Below, one piece after another: positions 1 to 8,213 of a stretch of DNA of 18,321 nucleotides. Within the stretch, counting starts at the first letter, position 1; every line of letters starts with the position of its first letter. A program made the position numbers and the translations under genes. The stretch spans positions 1 through 18,321 of the forward strand of contig JBBPSI010000370.1 of the NCBI GenBank assembly GCA_038093515.1, read 5' to 3'. The DNA comes from Butyriboletus loyo (taxonomy: Eukaryota; Basidiomycota; Agaricomycetes; Boletales; Boletaceae). Under the pieces are notes generated by a model. That model worked only from the letters and a program-made list of their open reading frames with translations, did not search any database and was not told where the DNA came from.

Positions 1-121
1 AACCCTGGATTCCGGGTATGGTTTCCTAAGCGGAAAAGCTGCCCCTTCAAGTGGTAGCGTACTGGTATGTGCGTGGAAACGAGACTATCCCGCCCAACCC
101 AGATCAGAAGCTTTAACCAAG
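1..121 (-). mobile_element. Internal leader of a family-B LTR element (B1), partial
   Basis: This stretch lies directly inside the 3' end of the minus-strand LTR at 122-627. It begins, two bases in, with a primer-binding site that matches the LTR, so it is read as the untranslated start of a B element whose body continues to the left of the window. No coding sequence is recognisable in 121 bases. The alternative, that 122-627 is a solo LTR in unrelated DNA, is less likely because the 11-base PBS match would then be accidental. Confidence 0.7.
109..119 (-). other. Primer-binding site of element B1 (self-priming type)
   Basis: On the minus strand this reads TGGTTAAAGCT, starting 2 bases after the LTR end. 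It is the exact reverse complement of AGCTTTAACCA in the same LTR (plus-strand 254-264), which lies about 36 bases downstream of the TATA box, where transcription should start. This is the arrangement known from Tf1 of fission yeast, where the mRNA 5' end folds back to prime reverse transcription. Although it begins with TGG, the complementarity to the mRNA start is the stronger explanation. Confidence 0.65.
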
Positions 122-627
122 TGTTACGAGACAATGAAGTTATCAAGTCACACGAAGTTCCACTACTGTTGCAGTACTACACAGGTACTGGCGAGGTGTA
201 ATGAGGATAGCTCAAATCTTAATCTCTCAACTGTTGCCAGCGAATAAGACAAGTGGTTAAAGCTAGGGAATCCTAGCCGCAACCACGAGCCCCTTTTATA
301 TTGTACAAGGACGCGCACAGACCATGCTGTGCGTGTGAGGAATTACTATACATGGATAGACTAAAGAAGAGAAGCGCGACGGTGATTAACCACACGAGGC
401 GCGGGGATCAAAAAGAAGAGAAGTAAACGGAGATTAAATACATGTGTCGTGACATCATAGAGTCTAGGCTTGGTCTAGGCCATGACATCATATGCTTAGT
501 CAGCAGGAGATCACATGTAAGTTCCCACGATCACGTGCGCTATGTCACGTGACCTTTGAAAGTAAAATCGACTAAGTCCGAATTGAAAGTGTACGCAGTG
601 TACGAATAAAATGTTATGATTATAACA
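122..627 (-). repeat. Family-B LTR, 5' LTR of element B1
   Basis: A 506-bp LTR with ends TGTTAC and TATAACA on the plus strand. It is clearly homologous to the two solo B LTRs at 9472-9967 and 10442-10933. The promoter reads on the minus strand (TATAAAAGG at about 300-292). The upstream region holds two CACGTG boxes (532-537, 546-551). The five bases on the right (CCCAG, 628-632) are not repeated on the left, where internal sequence with a PBS begins, so this is the outer LTR of a longer element. It has landed 12 bp from the end of the 5' LTR of A1. Confidence 0.85.
254..323 (-). promoter_or_regulatory. Core promoter of the B1 LTR
   Basis: Reading on the minus strand: GGTCTGTGC (323-315), then 23 bp later TATAAAAG (from 300), then the likely transcript start AGCTTTAACCA (264-254) about 36 bp after TATA. 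The same three-part order and spacing recurs in the other LTRs of the window. A short GC-rich inverted repeat (GCTAGG/CCTAGC) lies between TATA and the start. Confidence 0.55.
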
Positions 628-639
628 CCCAGCGTAACA
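628..639 (+). repeat. Remnant of the 5' LTR of element A1
   Basis: The 12 bases CCCAGCGTAACA are identical to the last 12 bases of the A1 3' LTR (7280-7291). They are followed by the same internal start as in the other two A copies. The rest of this LTR lies to the left of the window, pushed away by B1, so A1 has lost its own promoter. Confidence 0.8.
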
Positions 640-641
640 AA

Positions 642-651
642 AGAACTAGAT
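642..651 (+). other. Primer-binding site of A1 (self-priming type)
   Basis: AGAACTAGAT begins 2 bases after the LTR end. It is the exact reverse complement of ATCTAGTTCT at 7130-7139 in the A1 3' LTR, placed 33 bp downstream of the TATA box. The same 10-base pair occurs in A3 (7511-7520 with 7675-7684) and A2 (11639-11648 with 11804-11813). It does not resemble a tRNA 3'-end complement, which should start TGG. Confidence 0.65.
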
Positions 652-681
652 CTTCACCTCGCTTCTGCTTCTCAGCAGTAA

Positions 682-2021
682 AGCCGCCCTCCCCTCTCGC
701 CCACCATTTCCATCCCATGATCAAGACATGTTGGTCGTTCTTTCCACGTTCCCTCTCCCGAACCGGAACCCATCGTCATTGACAACCCATTGCCGCCACA
801 CTCTCCCGCCCAGTCAGACCCTCTACCCCAATCAGACCCTCAGCCCCAGCCAGACCCCGAACCCTCTTATCAAACCGAGGACCAGGGTCTAGGGCAGGAA
901 TCTGAACAGGCACCTAGTGATGACAGATACAACAGCGACTGGCTTGACAGAACCCCCCATATCTCCTGCTCCCCATCCCCACCATACTACCCGCCCGCCA
1001 ACTTCCTAGACGATGACGACGACGATATGTCTGACAAAAAGAATATTGTTCCAAAAGACTTCTCTGGCCTGAATGAAGACACCTCACGATGGCTCCTCGC
1101 CATGCGCACCTACTTCGACACCAACCAGTCGGCCTTCCCCGACGACAAATCAAAGATCAATGCTCTTCTCATGAAGATGAGCGAAGGAAAGGGAAAGACA
1201 TTCTCTGAAGGATGGATGGGTCTTCTCCTAGACGGACATCCCACCGAACGACAAAAAGAGTTCACAACAGTCTGCGAGGACTTTCAAAGGGTTTTCCATC
1301 CCTTTGACGTAGGAGAAAGTGCCAGGATTGATCTGGGGAACCTCACCCAGAACAAAGCCAACTGCAAGGACGGCTACGACACCTATGTCACGGAGTTCCA
1401 GCTCCTCACCGCCAAGTCAGGGATCTCCAATGAGAAGGCGCTCATTGAATGGTTCATTCACGGTCTCGACCCCCACCTCGCTGAATCTGTCCTCTCTTGC
1501 GAGAAACCCCCCACCACGCTCGCCAGTTGGGCCGAGAAGACTTCTGCCTTCCATGCGCAACACAAGCGCATCGACGACCTCCGCGCAGGGAAGCGCTACA
1601 TTCCCACCTTCTCCTCCTCCTCCAAGCCCTCATCCAACCGAAGGGACCCCAATGCCATGGACGTAGACGCCATCCGACTTACTCCCGTGCAACACGCGGA
1701 GTACATGAAACAGAACAAATGTTTCATATGCCACCAAGTCGGATGCTGCTCCACCAACCACCCTCGTCCCCCTCAAAATGGACAGAACTCCCGAGGACCG
1801 CCTCCTTGCCCCCTCGCAACCCTCAGCATGCACATGCCGCCATCGTCGCACCCCCCAAACCCAAGCCCTCCCCACTCATCGACTACCTGTCCGAGTTGAA
1901 GGGTCGAGGCACCCAACAGGAAGATGTCTTGAACGTCCTCAAGGCATGCTTCAATGAAGATGAAGAAAGGCTGCCCGTTGCAGCAACCAAGGTGGCTGAA
2001 GAATGGCCAAAGGATTTTTAA
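682..2021 (+). pseudogene. gag: A1 gag, broken
   Basis: Gag forms the virus-like particle and binds element RNA. The frame opens at 682 after a TAA. A Pro/Gln-rich repeat (about 800-900) and an Asp run precede a helical gag domain (about 1060-1560), a low-complexity Ser stretch and the motif MDVDA. A zinc knuckle follows at 1720-1761 with spacing C-X2-C-X4-C-X4-H rather than CCHC. A one-base loss near 1795-1825, seen by comparison with A2, shifts the frame; the tail then runs to TAA at 2019-2021. There is a TGA at 718-720 and no in-frame ATG before 1027, so the start is unclear. All three A copies have ATT in a CCCACC context at the equivalent of 706. In the knuckle an extra Cys replaces what looks like an ancestral Arg (CGC to TGC). 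Confidence 0.85.
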
Positions 2022-5000
2022 AAGAGAGGGAAGTTTCAACGTCTTCTCCTCTCCATACTCTCGCCCCTGTAGTTTTATCAAACCCACATGCGCAATCAAT
2101 TCGAGTTCCCGTGTCACTATTCGCACATGAAGGAGGTCAAATTGTCGACACATTCACCCTGGTGGACAGTGGCACAAGCAGATGCTTTATAGATTGAGAT
2201 CTAGTAAAGTGAAAGAAACTGCCAATGGAACGGCTACCCAAGCCCCTCAGTGCCCAGAACATGGACGGGTCAAACAATCAAGGAGGAGTCATCAGACACA
2301 AGGTCACCATCTCCATCAGGATTGGAGAAACCAAGGAAGAATGGAGCTTTCTAGTCCTCAACATTGGAAAAGAAAACATGATTCTGGGTTTACCATGGTT
2401 ACGAGAAGCAAACCTGGTAATAGATTGGGCCACTGGCCACATCGATCTCCCGGATCAGATTAAAAAGCCCTGACACAACTCCCCTCGGGCAATCGCACAG
2501 CGTTACCTTGTAAGGTACCTGGACTTGGACCCAGACTCCAAGATTGCCAAGCTCTGGAAAAAGCGAGTAGATGCTTCAGCAAGAGAGGCTTACCCTGTTA
2601 GAAAGGCCACCATCACCACGGAAATCGCTGCCCAAGCCATCAAGGAGAAAGCAGTTCTCCCAACCCCGTTCGCCACCTTCGCGGAGGTTTTTGACAAGAA
2701 GAACACCAAGGAGCTGCCCCCATCCAGGTCGTTCGACCATGCTATTGACTTAGACAAAGACTTCATACCCAAGGTTGCCAAGGTCTACCCCTTGAACCCA
2801 AAAGAGTCTGAAGCATGCAAGGCCTTCGTCGAGGAACACCTCAAGTCGGGGAAGATCACTCCCTCTAAGTCCCCACAAGCAGCCCCCTTCTTCTTCGTGT
2901 CCAAAAAGGACAGCTCACTACGCCCCTGTCAGGACTATCGGTACCTGAACTCCCACACCATCAAAAACGCCTACCCTCTACCCCTCATCTCTGACCTCGT
3001 CGACCATCTTAAAGGGTCAAAAATCTTCACAAAAATGGATATCTGCTGGGGATATAACAACGTCTTGATCAAACCGAACGACTGCTGGAAAGTGGCCTTC
3101 ATCACTCCCCAAGGGTTGTTCGAACCCACTGTGATGTTCTTCGGACTTTGCAACTCCCCCGCGACGTTCCAAGCGCTGATGGACCACATCTTTGGTGACC
3201 TCATGGCGGAAGGATGGTTGATCATTTACATGGACGACCTTCTCATCCATTCCGCCACCACAACTGAACACGAGGCTCAAACGGCTCCAGGAGCACAAAC
3301 TCTTCCTCAAACTGGAGAAGTGTTTGTTCGATGCCGAGGAAGTGGAGTACCTTGGCATGATGGTTCGAGAAGGACAGGTCAAGATGGACCCCACCAAGCT
3401 AAAAGCAATTCGAGAATGGAATCCCCCTACTTCCATAAAAGCAGTCCGGTCGTTCATCAGATTCTGCAATTTCTATCAATGGTTCATTCAAGATTTCTCT
3501 CATATTGCGAAACCCCTCCACAACCTCACCAAGAAGAACTTGCCGTGGGTGTGGACTCCAGCTTGTGAACAGGTGTTCCAAGCGATTAAACAGTCGTTCC
3601 TGCAACAACCGGTTCTCTCAATGCCCGACGTCACCAAGCTGTTTGCTGTCATGACGGATGCATCTAACACTGCCACTGGAGCAGTACTTATGCAGAAGGA
3701 TGTTAATGGTGATTTACATCCTTGCGCCTATCTCTCAAAGATACTCTTGCCCGCGGAGCGAAACTACGATATCTATGATCATGAGTTGCTCATGGTCATC
3801 CACATGTTATAAGAATGGCGACACTACCTACGTGGTACTGGTCACCAAGTCAAGGTTCTCACCGACCACAAGAACCTCATGTATTTCCGCCAACCCAATA
3901 AGTTATCCTGCCAGCAAGCATGCTGGCTCATGTTCTTGCAGGATTTCAACCTGTACTTTCACCACATCCCCGGGACTCAGATGGGCCCCGCCGATGCCCT
4001 GTCCCGACCTGATGATGTCGATACTTCCGCCGACAACCAGGAAGTTACTCTCCTCCCCGATAACTTGTTCGCTGGGAAAATTGGCCTCGCCCTGGCAGAG
4101 AAGATCGCTGCTTCCTCCCCTGGCGACCCAATGATGAAGCATTGCATGCAGGCCCTCTATGAGGATTCTCCCCTCTTCCCAAAGATGAACGCAGGCAATT
4201 GGGACTTTGATGGCAAAACATTGTATTTTCGCAGGAAGCAATATATCCCAGAGGCCGCTCATGTCGATCTCATCCGGTCCCTGCATGAGAGTCCCGCTGG
4301 AGGTCACGGTGGAATATTCCGCACCCAGAATTTGGTGCAGCAGGATTACTGGTGGCCCAGTATGGCCAACCTGGTTCGACGTTTCGTCTCTGGATGCACC
4401 ATTTGCCAGGCGCATAAGGTTAATACTCACCCCACCGTGCCCCCTCTCACTCCTCTGGCCAGTGTCACCTCTCGTCCTTTTGAACAGGTCTCCATCAACC
4501 TCATCACCGGCCTTCCCCCCTCTCTGGGATATGATTCTGTCATGGTCATGGTAGACCATGGGCTTACGAAGGGGGTAATTTATTCCCCTTGAAACAAAGA
4601 TATTGATGTGGCAGGAGTCACCAAATTATTTTTCAAAACCATCTTCCTGCGCTTTGGCTTGCACTCCCGCTGCATCTTGGACAGAGGTCCTCAGTTTGCA
4701 TCCGCCTTCACTAGGGAGCTTGTGAGACTCCTTGATTACAACCTCGCACTCTCCTCTGCTTATTACCCACAGACCGACGGAGAGACCGAGTGGGTCAACC
4801 AAGAACTGGAGACCTATCTGAGGATCTTCTGTGATGGTCACCCAGAACGATGGGCCAAACTCCTTCCCATGGCCGAATTCTCCCACAATTCCATGACCCA
4901 CTCCTCGACAAACACGATCCCGTTCTCCCTCATGGTCGGGTATGAGCCGAGGTCTTATCCTCCAATCGGAAAGACCTTCCTCCCCACCCTTGAGTCCAGA

Positions 5001-5546
5001 CTCTCGGAGTTCATGGGAGCCTGAACGGAGGCTCTAGAAGCCCACGAGAAGGCACAACGTCTGATGAAGGAACGGATCTCATCCAAGTTCTGCCTGTGGA
5101 AAGTGGGAGATAAGGTTTGGCTTGAAGGGCACAATCTAAGACTCAGGTACCTGTCAAAGAAGCTCGCCCCAAGACAGGAAGGACCGTTCGAGATCGCACA
5201 GGTTGTCTCTTCTGTGGCATACAGACTCTGATTGCCACCGACCTGGAGGATCCATAACGTCTTTCATGCGTCGCTCCTGACCCCTTATCGCGAGACAGCG
5301 GAACATGGCCCCAACTTTACTAATCCTCTGCTGGAAGAAATAGATGGAGATGAGGAATACGAAATTGACCAGATCTTATCCCATCGCGGCTCCAAGGGAC
5401 GCCGTCAATTCCTTGTGTCCTGGAAAGGATACTCCGCAGTGGAGAACACCTGGGAACCAAATGGGAACCTGGTCCATGCGCAAGCCCTGCTCAAGGCTTA
5501 TAAGCTGCACCACCCCAAAGATTTTCCCTCCCCATCTTCGCAGTAA
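2003..5546 (+). pseudogene. pol: A1 pol: protease, RT, RNase H, integrase, chromodomain; broken
   Basis: The polyprotein would cleave Gag-Pol, copy the RNA and insert the cDNA. Its ATG overlaps the end of gag by 19 bases in the -1 frame. Landmarks: protease DSGTS (from 2165), RT catalytic YMDD (3227-3238), RNase H TDAS (about 3654), integrase zinc-binding H-H-C-C (about 4285-4410) and DDE core, GPF-like module, and chromodomain (about 5358-5520). Stops in frame lie at 2195, 2210, 2471, 3810, 4590, 5022 and 5229. A deletion near 3255-3275 changes the frame. The first integrase catalytic Asp is Asn (4497-4499). Compared with element C, many Arg positions are Cys, Trp or Gln, as CpG decay predicts. 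It is about 65-70% alike to C pol by eye. Confidence 0.92.
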
Positions 5547-5554
5547 ACAACAAG

Positions 5555-6814
5555 ATGGCCATTCCTCCCGCTGAGAACAACGCCACTGATGACAACGAAA
5601 ACATTCCTCTCCTGCCTCAACCTCCAGTCCGTTCCTCCCGCCTCCCAGTATCTTCCCGCTGCGTCCTCTCCGCCGCCATCCTAGAAAATCCAGTCGCCAC
5701 ATACGCGCTTGAACAGCGCATGGACTTCACCAGGGACTATGTCCTCTGAACGCTCGCTTCCCTCTACCGCTCCTATGCCCTCGTCCGTACCATCCACACC
5801 TGTCTTTGTCCAGACAATCAGCCACCTGTCTATGCCGCTGCCCTCGAGTCTTCCCTGATGGAAGCTCGAGGATATACATTGGACATCCTCCATGCCGAAG
5901 AGTTCGGCTATGTTGTCGACCAACTCTTGCCAGGTATTCTGGCCCCCGTTCTCAGACCCATTGTCATCGTGCTTGCTCCTAGGGAGCGGCAATTCTATCT
6001 TCATTCCGCCGACTGCATCAGCTACCTCTGCCCCATGGCTCACGGCCCCAATCCAGTGCCTCGTCCTCCCCTGGCAAGATCTCCTTCGCCTGTACCTGTT
6101 CCAGCACCATCCGTCTGAGAGTCTCCTGCAATCACACTGGTAGCAGATTCGTCTCGCGAAACCACTGGAGAGTCTTTAGAGTCCTTTCGGACTGATGTCG
6201 ACAAGCCCCAGGTCGCTCGTCGACACTCCCCCCTACCGCCTTGTACAGTGCGTCGCCAACCTCGCCAGGCATTACTCCAGGCTGGAGCCATCCCTGGGTC
6301 AGCCACCCTTACCACTGCTGGACGACAAATTGCCAACCGAGCCGTCCGTTCCATCACCCCCCAACCATCCACTCGATGAGGAACCCCAGCCATCCAGCTC
6401 ATCCCTAGTGTCACCCCCCTAGCCACTGCAGCTGGTGGTTCTAACGACTCTTCGTACAGACCCCCGCCTCCCTACCTCCCCGGTCAGGGCACTCATGATT
6501 CCCCTATCGTCCTGGACGACAGATCCCCGGCTACCAGCCCATGCCCTGCTCGACCTCGCCTTGTCTGCCCGCAGCTCTGCTTTGAGTGTGGGACCGTCGG
6601 CCACTTCCGTAGGGAATGCCCGAACTATACCTGCCCATTCTGCCACCAGGTCGCCCCTGGTCATATACAGGAGTTTTGTCCAGAGTGTGTCTGCAGCTTA
6701 TGTGGCGCCATTGGCCACATCATCGCCAACTGCACATTCCGAGATGATGTATGGGTGGACTTCTCTGGTGACAATGCTTACAACTATGACTTCAACGAGG
6801 GAGCATCTCAATGA
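5555..6814 (+). pseudogene. A1 third ORF after pol: protein with three C-terminal zinc knuckles
   Basis: This frame starts with ATG 8 bases after the pol stop and spans 420 codons in one frame. It is broken only by TGA at 5747, 6116 and 6377, each explicable as a decayed CGA. The N-terminal 190 residues look folded, with hydrophobic helix-like segments and no domain I recognise. A Pro/Ser-rich linker follows. The C-terminus has three knuckles: C-X2-C-X4-H-X4-C (6578-6619), a variant with X6 between Cys and His (6632-6679), and C-X2-C-X4-H-X4-C (6692-6733), then an acidic Asp/Asn/Tyr tail. Such knuckles bind single-stranded nucleic acid. The place, between pol and the 3' LTR, is where env or accessory genes sit in some elements. 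Element C has no counterpart: only 42 bases separate its pol from the LTR. The function is unknown; an RNA chaperone or second nucleocapsid is a guess. Confidence 0.7.
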
Positions 6815-6852
6815 AGGGAGTTTTCAAGTCGTGGAGTTGGAGTCTCCACCAT

Positions 6853-6865
6853 GGGAAGGGGGTAA
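6853..6865 (+). other. Polypurine tract of A1
   Basis: GGGAAGGGGGTAA lies immediately before the 3' LTR and would prime plus-strand DNA synthesis. Element C has the similar GGGGGGTAA at the same place, supporting the assignment of both LTR borders. Confidence 0.7.
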
Positions 6866-7073
6866 TGTTACAGTAGTGTATACTTTTTCCACCCACTACC
6901 ACTTGGACTACTTCACTTGCCTAGCCTTTTGCTAGTGCCCTTTGAACGGTACCAACTGTTCTAGCTTAGTCATCACTTCCCATGCACGGACACACTTTCT
7001 TTCATACTCTGGAACATTCTAGAGTACTCCTTCCTCGTTTGTACTTTCCTTCTCGCGACCCGATTAGGAACAT

Positions 7074-7139
7074 GGTCTGTGCGCAGACCTCAGTAGTATA
7101 AAGACTCGGTCTTTACACCCATGTACTTTATCTAGTTCT
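7074..7139 (+). promoter_or_regulatory. Core promoter in the A1 3' LTR
   Basis: GGTCTGTGC (7074-7082), TATAAAG (from 7097, 23 bp on) and the probable transcript start ATCTAGTTCT (7130-7139, 33 bp after TATA). The start is placed by distance from TATA and by its complementarity to the PBS; no experimental start is known to me. Confidence 0.55.
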
Positions 7140-7171
7140 ACACAGTTCACTGCTAGCAATTAGCTTCACTC

Positions 7172-7205
7172 CAGACTCTTAGTGTGAGCACTAAGACATA
7201 GTCTG
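7172..7205 (+). other. Hairpin in the transcribed part of the A LTR
   Basis: CAGACT-CTTAGTG, loop TGAG, CACTAAG-(ACAT)-AGTCTG. The inner 7-bp stem CTTAGTG/CACTAAG is unchanged in A3 (7619-7636) and A2 (11747-11764), while the 4-base loop differs in each copy. It begins about 42 bases after the predicted start of the RNA. A role in priming or packaging is inference. Confidence 0.5.
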
Positions 7206-7291
7206 AGACTTCTCCCAGAATCATCTCCAGAGTCCTGAGGCTACTCTTGAGTGCCTCCTCGCTGTTCTAGTTGTTAGCGCCCAGCGTAACA

Positions 7292-7522
7292 ACCCTGGTC
7301 CTCAGGTTGGTATGAGGGTTCGGGGTCAGGCTGGGGCTGAGGGTCTGGCTGAGCAGGAGAGTGTGGCAGTGATGGGTTGTCAACAACAATGGGTTCTGGT
7401 TCTGGTGATGGAACACGGAAAGAGTGACCGATGCATCTTGGTCATGGAGTAGTAATGGTGGGCGAGAGGGGAAGACAGCTTTACTGCTGAGAAGCAGAAG
7501 CAAGGTGAAGATCTAGTTCTTT
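7292..7522 (-). mobile_element. Element A3: leader and start of gag, truncated
   Basis: Read on the minus strand this is the PBS (7520-7511), the leader, and the start of the gag frame through the Pro/Gln/Asp repeat, ending where A1 was inserted. It aligns with A1 682-900 and A2 11400-11620. The rest of A3 must lie beyond A1, left of the window. The leader carries a TGA at the codon where A1 also has one. Confidence 0.85.
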
Positions 7523-8072
7523 TGTTATGCTGGGTGCTAACAACTAGAACTCAGAGGTGGCACTCTGGAGTAGCTGCAGGACTCGTGAAGCGTTTCTGAG
7601 CTGGGTCACAGACTATGTCTTAGTGTGCACACTAAGAGTCTGGAAGGGAACTAATTGCTAGCAGGTAGCTGCATAGAACTAGATAAGTTACAACGTTGTA
7701 ATGACAGGGTTTATATACTACGGAGGTCTGCGCACAGACCATGTCCCTAATCGAGTCGCGAGTGACGAAAGGCAAATGTGGAAGGAATACTCTAGAAGCT
7801 GTTACGCTGGTAGCACACAATAGCTAGCAAGTGAGCACTTTATAGGGGTTCAAGCCCTATGAGGAAACTAGCCAACTCATGTAGCGATGCTATTGGGTGT
7901 CTTGCAAAGCAAGTATCGGCGAGATCTTGGGTGGTGGCGACCAGACGAGATCGAGCAGACTCTTATCGGCTTTATCGGCAAGAGAAGGGTATACTGCTAG
8001 ATTACTATGCACTTGGTAGATGCGTAGAATTAGCTAGGGAAGTCATACTGTGCTAAGTATGCTGGTATATAT

Positions 8073-8097
8073 ACTAAATAGATAGTGTGCACAGACC
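8073..8097 (-). promoter_or_regulatory. Core promoter elements of the solo C LTR
   Basis: On the minus strand GGTCTGTGC (8097-8089) is followed 24 bp later by TATATATA (from 8073). The matching site in the C element LTR is 13458-13450 with TATATAAG from 13435, at 23 bp. Confidence 0.45.
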
Positions 8098-8169
8098 GAG
8101 CTGTGCATGGCAGCGAGGGCAAGGGGTTATGAGTTGCATCGAGTCATAACAGCAAATGATGGAGCGGCA

Positions 8170-8213
8170 AAGTGCTGGTAACGAGGGAGTGAAGTGCTGG
8201 TAACGAGGGAGCG
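8170..8213. repeat. 22-bp tandem duplication in the solo C LTR
   Basis: Two copies of a 22-base unit (8170-8191 and 8192-8213) differ at one base. The C LTR at 13165-13984 has one copy, so the duplication is specific to this insertion or its parent. Confidence 0.8.

Larger units (their letters stand above)
628..7291 (+). mobile_element. Element A1: near-complete, inactive Ty3/gypsy chromovirus
   Basis: The order is LTR remnant, PBS, leader, gag, pol with protease-RT-RNase H-integrase-chromodomain, a third ORF with zinc knuckles, polypurine tract and 3' LTR. The integrase-after-RT order and the chromodomain place it in Ty3/gypsy chromoviruses. It is dead: one frameshift in gag, one in RT, seven in-frame stops in pol, three in the third ORF, loss of an integrase catalytic Asp, and B1 inserted in its 5' LTR. 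The right flank (ACCCT, 7292-7296) is sequence of element A3, so A1 jumped into A3; the left flank is outside the window. Confidence 0.93.
6866..7291 (+). repeat. 3' LTR of A1 (family A)
   Basis: A 426-bp LTR with perfect terminal inverted repeats TGTTAC/GTAACA. It matches the 426-bp A2 LTR (11651-12076) and the interrupted A3 LTR in length and order of blocks. It contains the promoter (7074-7139) and a hairpin (7172-7205) in the transcribed part. Its right border is followed by sequence that belongs to A3 on the other strand. Confidence 0.93.

Noticed and set aside
1..8. AACCCT at the window start (also AACCCTGG at 7291) as telomere-like repeat
   Set aside because: Single occurrences without tandem copies; the second is simply the A1/A3 junction.
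117..632. CCAAG (117-121) and CCCAG (628-632) as a duplication flanking a solo B LTR
   Set aside because: They differ at one base while the other duplications here are perfect, and the left side carries an 11-base PBS, so the left flank is element interior.
640..660. tRNA-primed PBS downstream of the A1 LTR
   Set aside because: No TGG start and no evident tRNA 3' complement; the match to the RNA start explains the site better.
2011..2021. GGATTTTTA as a proven -1 slippery site
   Set aside because: It does not fit the canonical X XXY YYZ heptamer; kept only as one option for pol expression.
3903..4559. 218-codon minus-strand ORF
   Set aside because: It is the antisense shadow of A1 integrase, whose frame matches element C residue by residue.
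7859..8056. 65-codon plus-strand ORF in the solo C LTR
   Set aside because: It lies wholly in an LTR, crosses promoter-like sequence on the other strand and is not kept in the C LTR at 13165-13984.
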